This document shows, in pieces, positions 54,330-64,000 of a stretch of 64,000 nucleotides of DNA. The position numbers and the translations under genes were made by a program. The DNA lies in contig NC_089493.1 in NCBI RefSeq assembly GCF_036850765.1, forward strand, positions 10,727,632-10,791,631. Direction: 5' to 3'. Source of the DNA: Saccopteryx bilineata (lineage: Eukaryota > Chordata > Mammalia > Chiroptera > Emballonuridae). The notes under the pieces were generated by a model. The model searched no databases. It saw only the letters and a program-made list of their open reading frames with translations, and was not told the origin of the DNA. Every line of letters begins with the position of its first letter. Position 1 is the first letter of the stretch.

Positions 54330-54690
54330 AACAGTCCAGGCAAGAGTTGCTTAATAAACACGATGGGGGGGGGGGGAGCCTAACTCACCGCTCATGATTT
54401 CTCACCTGGACCCCCTGCGGCGGTTCCGCAGATGCTACTTCCTGCACCTCCAGACCAGTGTAACCCTGAACACACTGCCTGGTTGATCTTTCCAGACCGC
54501 AACTCGGGTCAAGTGGTCTGCTGCTGCTAAACAGAACCCGCACACTCCTCACCTCACCCTTGCATTCAAGGCCTCCCTGCCTCAAGGCCGATCTCAAATG
54601 CCGCCCCCTCCAGAAAGCCTCCCTTGGTTTATTTTCTTGAACTGTGTGTGACTGCTCCCTTCACAACCCCCATCAGTCTTCTCTGAGACC
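54330..54690 (+). repeat. L2 fragment (sense)
   Basis: cttgcattcaaggcctccct gcctcaaggccgatctcaaa tgccgccccctccagaaagc ctccct follows the L2 3' consensus. The left part is uncertain. Confidence 0.6.
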
Positions 54691-54904
54691 AGAGCCCCTC
54701 CCAAGGCCTTGGGCGGGAGGCTGGGCACCAAGGGAAGGGAAGGCTCAAGGAACAAAAAAGGGAGTCCCTCCCCAGGGGGAGCTGATGGCTTCCCAAGGAA
54801 CCCAAGTCACACTGCCATCTGTCACATAAAGGACATAGTCACAAAGAGGGTTACCCACGAAACCTAAGAGGCCAGGGGGGCCAAGTACTAGGCAGTTGGT
54901 GTGG

Positions 54905-54946
54905 CTGGTGCGTGTGTGTGTGTGCGCGCGCGCGTGTGTGCGCACA
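54905..54946. repeat. (TG)n(CG)n alternating purine-pyrimidine tract
   Basis: gtgtgtgtgtgcgcgcgcgc gtgtgtgcgcac is almost perfectly alternating with a central (GC)5, a strong Z-DNA candidate. Confidence 0.95.
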
Positions 54947-55114
54947 AGGGCATGTCTCAGGTTAACAAATTTAAATCAAATTATACAGTGTTCAGACTGA
55001 AAGAGAATCAGACCACCGGTCCAAACCTATACACACAAGGAGGTTCAGAGACGGGCTATGGGGTGGATTTCCAGTTAGAGATCATGAGAGTCATTTAATC
55101 CATCCAAAAGTTCG
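54947..55114. other. Unique intergenic sequence
   Basis: Nothing recognised. Confidence 0.3.
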
Positions 55115-55420
55115 ATCATTTGTTCTTTCAATCATTCAACAAGCTCACTAAAGCCCCCATACACTCCAGATCTCACGCCAGACTTTGGGCGCACAGAGCT
55201 GAAGGAGTGGCCCAGCCCCCAGAAGGCCGAGTGCACGGGAGTGACAAGTGCCAGGCTTTCAGAGGTGGGAGTTCAGGCCCTGCTGGGGTGGGGAGGTGGG
55301 CGAACAGGAAGTGATCCCAGAAGGCTTCCCAGAGGAGGGGATGTCTGGTGTGGTTGTACAGGATTACACAGGAGTTTTCTGGAGGGCCCAAGCAGAGTTA
55401 GCAGTGGAATCTTTGCATGT
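55115..55420 (-). repeat. L2 fossil (antisense)
   Basis: tgttctttcaatcattcaac aagctcac ... ggcttcccagaggaggggat gtctggtg fits antisense L2. Confidence 0.6.
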
Positions 55421-55714
55421 GGACTCCCCGCCCAGTGCTCTGCCTTATCCTACCTGCCCTGTGGGATTTTAACACGTCAGTGCCCTCTGAGGTTGAAGAA
55501 ATGAGCCCTCTGTCACCCTGGCTTGGCTCGACAACCACGGAACAATAAGCCTGAGATCATAGAAGGCACTGCTGTGATTATGTGATTGGACGGCCCGGTG
55601 TGACGAGGGGAGGGGAAGAGAGGCCTGCAGCCACGCTGGGGCTGACCTTGTGTTAAACGGTCAGCTTCCCACGGCAGCGTTGATGCTCAGAGTGAAAAGG
55701 ATGTTAGGGTTCCC

Positions 55715-55830
55715 TGGGTCGTTTTATAAATGAGGACATCGAGAGCCCTCAGCTCAAGACTAACCAGTAAGTCAGCGGCAGAGCTGGGGCTTCAAACAAA
55801 CTTCTCAACTCCCAGGCCAGCACATATCCC
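55715..55830 (-). repeat. MIR fossil (antisense)
   Basis: cgttttataaatgaggacat cgagag ... agtcagcggcagagctgggg cttcaaac. Confidence 0.7.
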
Positions 55831-55999
55831 AGTGAGTCAAAGAGAGCAGTCCGTTCCCTATGGAAGCTGGAGGTGATCATAATGAGTTGTAGAAGTGTTT
55901 TCATAAAGCACACAGAAACAAACATTGAGAAGCAATGTAACTCAGAAGAAGGAGAGGGGAGGAGCTGAGTCAAGACGGTGAGTGAAGCTCTGCCCAACA

Positions 56000-56260
56000 G
56001 TGTGTGCTGCATGGGTTCAGTTGAATCCCCTCCTCCAGGATGCCCTCCCTGGCTGCCCCCTGCTGCACTGGCTGCCTTCACTAGCAACCCTGGTACCGCG
56101 GATCGTGTGTCCTCATCGATACTAAAACTAAGTAGACCTCTTCTCTGCGGGACTTAAGCTCCTTGTAGGCAAGAGTGGTGTCTCATTTCTTGCCGTGCCC
56201 CCCCCCCCCTGTTAGCCAGCATATAGTAGATGCTCAGTGAACATTTGCTAAGTGAATGAC
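56000..56260 (+). repeat. L2 3' end (sense)
   Basis: ccctccctggctgccccctg ... gacttaagctccttgtaggc aagagtggtgtctcatt ... agcatatagtagatgctcag tgaacatttgctaagtgaat, with a C12 run near 56200. Confidence 0.75.
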
Positions 56261-57794
56261 CTCACGCCTGGAAGAGTGATGCTTCTTCCGGAAGACTAGG
56301 GCAAAGAAAAAGAAAGCACGCCTCTTCTGTACACTGAATCTCCATTTGTCCAAGTAGCCATCACCCTTCCGTCCATCATCTCTCCCTCTCTCCCTCCTCC
56401 CTCTATCTTTCCCTCCCTCTCTCACCCCTCTAGCTCCATACCACCACAGCCCGGCTCCTGACTTACAAGGGGGAGTGGAGCTTGGTATCCGAAGGGAAGA
56501 GCTCTCCGTTGGCAGGAACCTTCACAGAAAACCATCCCCAATGTTTTGGAAAAAGACAGCCGGGTAATGTAGAGATGTGATTTAACCAGTGTTTCCTGGT
56601 TTCTGAAATCCATCTCTGTGAAGTGACCGACAACAGACTGAGGCCAGGGAAGCACGGCTGACGAGCCGAAGGGGAGAAAACTCAGTGCGACCGCTGATGG
56701 GGAACAGAGACACTGCCCAGACCGGGCGGCCGAGGCCACCAGGAGCCTTGCTGTCCTCAGTAATCGCTGCACTGGGGCTCCTGACAATGAACACAGTGTC
56801 CCCTGCTCCCGAGGGTCCGCTGCAAGCAGTGACAACAGGTCTCGGATAATGGCATGACAAATCCTCCTGGCGGGAAGTCCTGGCTCCAGCCTGACTCCAG
56901 CCGGCCTGCCACGTGGGCCATTCCTGCTGAAGACCCTCCGTCCCCAGAGGACCTGACCGGGGGCCGCGGCGCTGCCAACAGCGGCATACTCTTCGCAGCA
57001 CGACGGGCCTTCACGTTTCCTCCTTTGAGCCCTCGGGAGATCCTGGGAGAGAAGTAGCATTCTTCCCCTTTCTCAGAGAAGACAGCAGTGCAGGAGGGTG
57101 AACCTGCCTGACAGGGTGAAAACGTTTGCAACCGTCAGCGGGAAGACAAACCCAGTTCCCTGACTGACTGAGCCCCTAACAAGGCCTTTTGGGAGACGTG
57201 ACTCAGTATCAGGACATAATTAGCATCCTAACTGGCATCTTCCAGTTTGTACCCAGTGTGCAAACAGTCCAGTGCCGGCCTGGGGGGTTAAGAACGGTAT
57301 TAGGGTCTAGCATTAAGCTTCCCGGCCTGGTGTTGTAGCACCCAAGCTGAGGATGGGGACAGATGCCCCTGAGCAGAAACTGCCTTTCAGAGGCTAATAG
57401 AGTCCTTCTTAGTCAGAGCTCTGTATCATCCATTTCAAAGCAAAAAGGCACGCACCAGGGCTGCCAGCTGTCATTTCTGTAACGAAACTCGCTTTCAAAG
57501 CCTGAGGCCCTGCTCATGACAAAATGCAGCAAACTAGGGCTCAGGCAAGGCGGGCAAGGGAACCGCCAGGAACCCTCCCGTGGGGGCGGAGCTTTGGGAG
57601 TCGTGACTGAGATGCCCACACTGCGCACACGGCGCACGGGGACTCACACGCGCCACAGAGGCTCGGGCAGCCGGGGTGTCGAGGGGAGCTATCTAACCTG
57701 CGACAGAGATTTGGAGGGCGCTGGAGAACTGCGGATACTTTAAGGAATTGATAGGGGAGAGACATTTGAATTAATTTCAACAGAAGTCGCTGCC
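56261..57794. other. Unique intergenic sequence with one AP-1/TAAT patch
   Basis: No gene is supported despite a 212-codon minus-strand open frame at 56422-57060, which matches nothing I know. 57150-57340 contains TGACTCAG (57199-57206), cataattagcatcctaac and a conserved-looking texture. Confidence 0.3.
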
Positions 57795-57998
57795 CGTTGA
57801 GCACCTGCTCCACGCCGAGCCCTGCCCTGGGGTTTCCCTCCATTCAATCCGCACAGCGAGTCCAGGGCGTCCTGCTGATCCCCACCCCAGAGATGACTAA
57901 GCGGGGCTCAGATGGGAAGCCCTTTGCCTCAAGTGAGGGCGTCAGTAAGGAAGGAGGTGGGATTTGAAGGTGGATCTGTCCTAATCTCCAAAGCACTC
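57795..57998 (-). repeat. MIR fossil (antisense)
   Basis: ttgagcacctgctccacgcc gagcc ... agagatgactaagcggggct cag ... ggtgggatttgaaggtgg. Confidence 0.65.
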
Positions 57999-58869
57999 CA
58001 CTCTCCTGTAGTTAAATAAAATAAAATAAAACACTGAAGGGCCGGTGGCTCTTCAGTGCAGAACGGAAACTGAAGGGGAGATGTCACAGAGGGGAATCCA
58101 AGAAGGAACTAAAAGCCAGGACTGGTTCCAAGTAGAATAAGTAGTGAGACTCTTGTCCCAGGTAGTATGCAAGAAGAAGCAGAAACCGCTCAGTGGGGAT
58201 GACCCCAGGGTCAGCTGTCTCCTGCGTCTGAAGCCAAAGAAGCTGTTTTTCAGACTCGGCAGAACACATGCCACCACCCCTCCCTCACACTGATGCTGAC
58301 AAGCCCTCTGCGATGACAGCTCTGTGAGCTCCCAGGAGGAGGCTGCGCCCACACCCAGGATCCAGTGTTCAGGGAGCAGCCATGTGACAGCCCCGCCCCC
58401 AAGGACACCCCAGCTGGTGGGTGGACAGGCCCCAGGGAGTTTTCATGCAGGCCCACAGCGGCTGAGTCAGGAGCTGCCTGGCTGTCACCTCAGCCTCACC
58501 CGTGGTAGACACTGTCGGGGAGGGGGAGCACTGACGCTCGGCCTGTGTCAAGGTGCCACCGTCCCATACTCTGCCCCGAGACGGTCTTCTGCCTCCACAA
58601 TGCTGGAGTGCCTGCTGTGTGCCGGACAGCAGTCAAGTGGCCAGCCTGGGAGGACAACAGTGCATTTCCAGTCTGGCAGCCCCGCAACCACTCCATGCCT
58701 CAGTTTCCCCATCAGCAAGGTTGAATACTCTCAGTCATGAGCCCAGCTGGCAGGAGGGCTAGAACAGCTGGTCAGAAAGGTCACAGAAGGGTGACTGGCA
58801 CACACCACCACGGTTACGATGGTCTCACTTAGCCCCTTCCCCACCAGCAGCCCAGGGAGATGACGAAAG
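57999..58869. other. Unique intergenic sequence
   Basis: No gene is seen. A short (AAATA)n run lies at 58013-58033. Confidence 0.3.
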
Positions 58870-59005
58870 TGACCTTGCACTAATAGTTGAAGAGACTGAA
58901 GCTCAGAGAGGCAGCACCACTCAGTCATGACCACACAGCTGGCGAGGGGCGGAGCCTAGACTGGAACCGGAGAAGTTCTGACTCCGAATCCAGGCCCTTC
59001 ATTAT
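58870..59005 (-). repeat. MIR fossil (antisense)
   Basis: gaagagactgaagctcagag aggcagcaccactcagtcat gaccacacagctggcgaggg gcggagcc. Confidence 0.8.
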
Positions 59006-59134
59006 TCATCATCCCTCCACCCCTCTTGGGGGCCCAGACTCTGCTCAACCGAATCTCAAACTCTGTTCAATGGGGGGAAGTGGGGAGAGGGGGGGCTTCC
59101 TCTGTCCCAGGGCAGGTCATGGCTTCCCGTGAGT

Positions 59135-59520
59135 AATTCTAATATTCGCTGAGCATCTACTATGTGCAGGGACCTCACCAGCTGCCGCACGGCTGCGTGG
59201 AGCTGCGAAGGTGGTGTGGTGGGACCCAGCCTCAGAGGTACCTCCCGGGAGCTCACACACGTAAATAGCTCAAACGCACCGTGTGACGCGGTCGGGAAAG
59301 AGAAGCAGGTATGGTATAAGCAAGGAGAACGCGGAGAAGGAAAGCCGATGGCAGCTGCGGGGGAGCACGGAAGTGGGGAACGTGGGGGTCGGGGAAGGAC
59401 TCTAACAGCTGGGCTTTGGGGGATAGGACTTGAATCTTGAGATAGGCGAGGGGCTCTCCGTGTGGCAAGCCCAGCCTCAGCAAAGGTGTGGAGGCTGGGA
59501 GCGCTGACCGGTTTCCAGGA
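59135..59520 (-). repeat. L2 fossil (antisense)
   Basis: tcgctgagcatctactatgt gcagggacc ... tcggggaaggactctaacag ... cctcagcaaaggtgtggagg. Confidence 0.65.
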
Positions 59521-59764
59521 GGACAGAGGCTTGCGCCGAGTGTCTCTGTACCCGGGGCCTGGAGAGCACGGGGCACACCGCGGAGGTTCACTTGTGGAAG
59601 GAGCAAAGGCGGCGGTCTGTGCCTGACTCCTCTGGGTCTCTTCTGACTGTTTTCTGTAATACACCGCTGAGTGGCTATGGGTTTAGCTCCTGAAAAACTG
59701 CTCTTGTCAGAGTCCTGGTGATCTGTCAACCGCTTTGGAAATTTCCATACATTCACCATTAATA
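59521..59764. other. Unique intergenic sequence
   Basis: Nothing specific recognised. Confidence 0.3.
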
Positions 59765-59985
59765 GCTAGAGCTGACATTTATGGAGCCCTACAATGTGAC
59801 AGGTTCTGTGCTTGGGGGCTCCAGGACTGTCTTTATGTCTTTATAACAACCATTTAAAGTCAGGGCTATTATGTGATTTAATTTACAGATGAATAGACTG
59901 AGGCGAGGCCCAGAGAAGCTAAGTAACTTACCCAAGGTCACACAGCTGTTAAGGGCAGAAAAGGGACTTGAGCTGAGCCACCTGA
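59765..59985 (-). repeat. MIR fossil (antisense), nearly full length
   Basis: ttacagatgaatagactgag gcgaggcccagagaagctaa gtaacttacccaaggtcaca cagctgttaaggg is a very well preserved core. Confidence 0.9.
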
Positions 59986-60454
59986 GAAGTAGGAAGGGCC
60001 AAGAGGGGAAAAAGGATGTGCAGCTGTGGGCACTTGGTGACCCTCAGCACAATGCTGGGCGCCAATGCTTGGTTAGAGTGAGTTAGGGGAAGGCGCCAAA
60101 GATGGTGAATCTAGACTTCAAAACAGCTCAGCTGAGCACTGCAGCTTCTTTCTTGTTTGTTTACTTGCTTGTTTTTGCGGTGAAGAGTAGCCGAAAAGTG
60201 GGTTGGCCCCTGAGGTCAGGGCAGGACTTCGAAGCTTGAAGATGATATGAGAATATATTTGTGTGCTGCTGGGAGTGACCCGGTAGAGAGGGAGAGAGAG
60301 TGAAATTCTTGGGGGTGGGGACCCAGCATGCGCCTCGGACCCTTTCTCTGTTGTACAGGACGGAAGGAAAGAGTTTGGGCATAGCCTGCACCCACTCGTT
60401 ATTCTGAGGGCAAGACAGGAAGGAATCCCTGTCCGCATGGTCAGGGTACCCCTC
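59986..60454. other. Unique intergenic sequence
   Basis: Nothing specific recognised. Confidence 0.3.
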
Positions 60455-60690
60455 TGATAAATAGCACTGCGGTGAACATCTTTGGGAAGCAAGCCATCCC
60501 TGTATCGTGTCCTGCTTTCTCAACACCGAGTCTCGAAGTGGATGTGATTTAAGGCATATGGACATTTTAAAGACACGCAACAGGTATCGGAAGTACCTTG
60601 TCAGATTGCTTTTCCAAAACAGTTGGTGCGGATCTTGCCACCCCAGCAGCTGAAAAGAGAAAAGGTTGCCCTCCCGCTGTGGCACCATCA
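60455..60690 (-). repeat. L1M fragment (antisense)
   Basis: ataaatagcactgcggtgaa catctttgg ... gtcagattgcttttccaaaa cagttggtgc matches antisense L1M 3' sequence. Confidence 0.5.
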
Positions 60691-60699
60691 GGACGATGT

Positions 60700-61240
60700 C
60701 TTGGTGTGATTCTTAAAATTCCTCCTAACTCGACAGCAAAAAGGAGTGTTTCATTGTTGCACTTACAGCCTTTGGGTTTCTTTGATCTGTGTTGGCGAGA
60801 AACAGCTTTTTTTCATAAGCTCCCAGAGATTTATCTCTCCTCTTATTGTAGACTGGCCTTTCGGGGCGTACTTACTGAGTCTCCGAGGTAAACCTCAGTG
60901 AAACAGGGGCCGCCTGGCCAGTCCAGCAAAGCAGACAGCGAGCCTGCCGAGAGCGGTTTTATGGCTATTTATTTTCCTGCCAGTTGCACCCGGCACGAAG
61001 AAACAAGAGCCAGTAAACTGAGTCAGGGCCATAAGCAGCGTCTTTTAAAGTTAATTTAAAATAGAAGCCTTTATTTAAACTGTCCCCCTCCTTACATACA
61101 CACAGACATGCACACACATAGGCGGACCACGGTGAGGAATTATTTATAGAGTTCTAGCTCAGCTGAGCTTTTTCTGATGACTTTTATTAATTATTGAATA
61201 ATTTGCTGAATAATTCACGCGGTGCTCCTGCCGGTGAAGG
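60700..61240. promoter_or_regulatory. Candidate conserved non-coding element
   Basis: A long unique AT-balanced block: CTTTGATC (TCF/LEF) at 60780-60787, tttttcataagctcccagag, ggttttatggctatttattt, aaagttaatttaaaatagaa, and dense TAAT cores at 61185-61215. It is interrupted only by a short CA tract near 61095. Among the most enhancer-like stretches in the window. Confidence 0.4.
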
Positions 61241-61319
61241 CATCACCAAAAACGCGTGTGCACCAGTCGAGCCGTCCCACGGTTTCCCTGAAGCTGGAAT
61301 GAATGCTGGCTGTACATCC

Positions 61320-61380
61320 GCGTACGTGTGAACGTGTGTGTGTACGTGCTCGTGTGTGTTTGTGTGTACCCGAGTGCGTG
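61320..61380. repeat. Degenerate (TG)n tract
   Basis: Imperfect gtgtgtgtacgtgctcgtgt alternation. Confidence 0.8.
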
Positions 61381-62279
61381 CCAGTAAGTATGGAAACCTG
61401 GGTGGGAACAAGCACAATGCACACGACTGTGCTGTGAGTGTATGTTCACCAGCCGGTGTGCGCATGTCAGTGGAGGTATATATCGGGCTGAGAGGGAGCA
61501 GGAGAGGAACTTTTCTGGTGACCTGATATTCTGCATGTCTTTATAATTTCTCTGGTCTCTGGTGGTGGGGGCAAAAGATCTTTCTTCATTATCTGTATAG
61601 ATCACTCATAATGACAAAGCATCCAGATTTCAGATAGAGAAAGTTGAAATAAAAACTATGCGTGCATTGGGGAGCAGCGAGGAGTGGGGTGGGGATGATG
61701 GGAGAAGACAAAGAGCATCCCTCCTACCTGCTTCCTCTCCCGTTCCCCAAGCTGGGCTTCCTGGGCTTGGCGGGATGCTGCAGCGCAGAGTCATTAGAGA
61801 ATACAAAAGAGAAGGAGAAGCTCCTTTGAGAAGGAAGACAGACCAGGCCACACACCTGGACAGCCACCGGCAGGGTTTGCAGACTGACCCGTTTCTGGGG
61901 AGGGGCCTGAGAATCTGAGACTGGGGGGGAGATGTACAGGGAGAGGGGGACAATCTGCCTACCCCGTGTCCTGTGGCTGTTAGTTGCTTCATGTTTCTGG
62001 ACTTCTGCACATAAAAATCTTCATAATAAATCCCTGCCCAATGACCACCATGGCCATGGTTAGGGCTTTGAAGAGAAGTGAGTGCTATGTGCCCAGGGTC
62101 CCCAGAGTATCACCAGAGAGGAAAGAACAGGAGACCGAAAAACCGTTCTGTTCCCCCCTCTGGCCTCTGTCTCTCCCACTCCCTGTCTTGCCCCTCTGAG
62201 GGAGGGGCACGTGGTAATCTCAATTATCGAGAAAGAAGCACTAACAGCACCAACTCTGCTACTGTGGCTGTGTCCGCAT
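61381..62279. other. Unique intergenic sequence
   Basis: Nothing specific recognised. Confidence 0.3.
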
Positions 62280-62830
62280 CTCCGATTACTTCTGTCACTT
62301 ATTGATTTGTGCATTTTGAAGCTATTATGTGTCGACACATTTATGGATTGTTACGTCTTTCTGTTGACCAAACCCCTTCATCATTATGATATGTCCCTCT
62401 TTCTCCCTAACAATAAGCTTTGTTCTGAAGTAGATTTTGTCTAATATTGAGACAATCACATGTCAGTTTTCCTTTGGTTAGCATACATGTGGTAATCTGT
62501 TCCCACCCCCTTTTACTTTTAACCTATGTCTTTATATAGAAAGGGTGTCTTGTGTAGGCACCATAGAGTGAGGTCTTGCTGTTTGATCCAGTCTGACAAT
62601 CTTTGTTTTTTAATTGGAGTGTTCAATTCCATTTACATTTAGTGTAATTATTTTTATGGTTGGGTGTGAGCCTACAATCTTGCTATTTTTTTTTCCTGTT
62701 TGTCTCAGCTTTTTTAGCTTTTCTAGTTCTCTGAAATGCTCTCTTTTGCACTGATTTATTTTTTTAGTATTTCATTTTATTTTCTCTATTGCATTTTTAT
62801 CTATGCTTCTGTGTCCCTGGCTCACAGTTG
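62280..62830 (-). mobile_element. L1M ORF2-region fossil (antisense)
   Basis: tatgatatgtccctctttct ccctaacaataagctttgtt ctgaagtagattttgtctaa tattgag and ttttaattggagtgttcaat tccatttacatttagtgtaa match antisense L1 ORF2 5' (endonuclease-side) sequence. Multiple stops; not coding. Confidence 0.75.
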
Positions 62831-63254
62831 GTCCCCAATGTACATCTGCAGCGCTTAACTGAAGCGGCCCATCTCTGAGAAGCCAGGAGCAGCTTCACAG
62901 GCAGTAAAATTTATTCCAGTCTGTAATGTGTGGGGAGTTGCAGTGGTTTAGGAACTTCCTGTGGGCCAGCAAACCCGGGGCATGCCTCCAGCCCTGTAAA
63001 ACTGCATTAAGCGTGGCTTGTATTGGGCCACGTGGAAATGCTGTTGTGTTTTGCCTCCAATAAGCCTCTGACATTTCATTTCATACCATGTCTCATTGAT
63101 ACTCACTGCTTCCGTCATGAGACCTGATGCGTGCAGTCGGCTCTTCTCCCCACGAGCACCCTCGCGTCTGAGACGTTCTCAGCCCTCCCCTTCTGCTCTA
63201 ACGCAGGCCCACTCTTCTTTCCAATGACCCTGGGAGCCAGTACCAATGATGGTG
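62831..63254. other. Unique intergenic sequence
   Basis: Nothing specific recognised. Confidence 0.3.
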
Positions 63255-63286
63255 AGAAGGAGGAGGAGGAGGAGGAGGAGGAGCGC
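63255..63286. repeat. (GGA)n microsatellite
   Basis: About nine uninterrupted GGA units. Confidence 0.95.
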
Positions 63287-63319
63287 GACCATGAAGACTG
63301 AGCTTGTGCCCGGCCGCAG

Positions 63320-63510
63320 TACTATGCTCCAGGCGCTATGCCTGTTACCCGGTTCAATCCTTATCAATCCCAAGAGATAGGTGCCATTATCCTCATTGAA
63401 CAGAAGAGTTCTCTGGAGGCTCAGAAAGGGGATGGACTGGCCGGGGTCAGATAAGTAGTAAGAGGAAGCCCAGTCCTGCAGACTCTTTGCTCAGTGCTCT
63501 TTCCAGCTGA
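63320..63510 (-). repeat. MIR fossil (antisense)
   Basis: gataggtgccattatcctca ttgaacagaagag ... ctggaggctcagaaagggg. Confidence 0.75.
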
Positions 63511-63686
63511 CTCTTCGTGGTCCACGCCTAGGTTCCCAACCTGCTTCATGACCTGGATCAGAACATGAATTTTCCATCTGACCACCCAGAACGACCAAGT
63601 CCACCCAATAACTGAATAATTACCGACTTCAATCGGGCTGTCCATTTCTTTTCTTCCCACCATCCTCTCAGTCGCTTTCTTTTTTT

Positions 63687-63706
63687 AAAAAAAAAAAAAA
63701 AAAAAA
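63687..63706. repeat. Poly(A) tract
   Basis: A20 preceded by T-rich sequence. No retroelement body is recognised on either side. Confidence 0.9.
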
Positions 63707-64000
63707 GCAGAATTGCATGGAAACATCCTGACTGTGACTCTTGCTGAGTCCATGCAGAGACCGGAGTTTAGACCAAAGTTGAAGTTCCCCAAGGAGGATG
63801 GTACTCCAGTGACTGTGGCTACAAAGCAAAGCACAGTGGCACAAACCAGCCCTCGGCTGTGCTCATGGGGTCTGTGGGTCGGGAATTTAGGAAGGACTCA
63901 GCTGGGCAGGCTGCGGTCATCTGGAGGCTCTACTCGGGTGGAGGGTCCATACCTAAGCTAGGTCGCCCTCACGGCTGGCAAGTTGGCACTGGCTGTCGTC
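63707..64000. other. Unique sequence at the window edge
   Basis: No gene, repeat or PRIMA1 exon is recognised before the edge. Confidence 0.3.

Noticed and set aside
56422..57060. 212-codon minus open frame in GC-rich unique DNA
   Set aside because: No recognisable domain, no splice context, and overlapping open frames of similar quality. Chance in GC-rich sequence is more likely.
63687..64000. Processed pseudogene suggested by the A20 tract
   Set aside because: No recognisable coding remnant or target duplication on either side.

Overview
This 64 kb window is vertebrate, and specifically mammalian, nuclear DNA. It contains fossils of MIR, L2, L1M, MLT1/MaLR, hAT-Charlie-type and ERV LTR elements, has no prokaryotic-style gene packing, and is mostly non-coding. 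Six tRNA-headed SINEs begin with or derive from a GCCCTGGCCGG...GGCTCAG head, which is typical of bat (VES-type) SINEs. The youngest, about 400 bp long, have CTTCTCCACCCC and GCCAAGGCTCCATTGG body segments that I associate, with low confidence, with emballonurid-like bats. The best guess is Chiroptera.

Only one protein-coding gene can be supported: FAM181A, at the extreme left on the minus strand (CDS 117-995, complete at 292 residues). A 10-codon upstream ORF overlaps its start codon as TGATG. A plausible 5' non-coding exon and a CCAAT-box promoter lie between about 1.6 and 2.1 kb. In human, FAM181A and PRIMA1 are divergent neighbours on chromosome 14q32. The rest of this window therefore reads as the intergenic interval upstream of FAM181A, and PRIMA1 would be expected beyond the right edge on the plus strand. 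I see no PRIMA1 exon here.

Layout: 1-3 kb, FAM181A and its presumed promoter. 3-12 kb, unique sequence with MIR/L2 fossils and an L2 split by a hAT element. 12.6-13.8 kb, an L1M carrying two adjacent SINEs. 16-19 kb, candidate conserved elements, a 40-bp x3 tandem repeat and a 34-bp x13 minisatellite. 22.5-25.3 kb, a long L1M 3' end followed by older fossils. 26.6-30.7 kb, L2 broken by LTRs, including two solo LTRs of one family in opposite orientation. 28.7-32.3 kb, several regulatory-looking unique blocks. 32.6-37 kb, microsatellites, MLT1 and MIR/L2. 42.4-43.2 kb, a purine-rich tract. 43.5 kb, a homeodomain-like paired motif. 44.9-50.3 kb, a dense nest of L1, MLT1 and SINE insertions. 50.4-60.7 kb, MIR/L2-rich intergenic DNA. 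60.7-61.2 kb, another conserved-looking block. 62.3-62.8 kb, L1.

Functionally, the window is best read as a cis-regulatory landscape for FAM181A, a TEAD-binding developmental protein, and possibly PRIMA1. The most interesting signals are SINE-borne CTCF-like motifs oriented convergently to CTCF-like motifs nearer FAM181A, the uORF-start overlap, and clustered transcription-factor motifs in unique DNA. Interspersed-repeat boundaries are by eye and approximate. Conservation claims are inferences from base composition and motif texture only.
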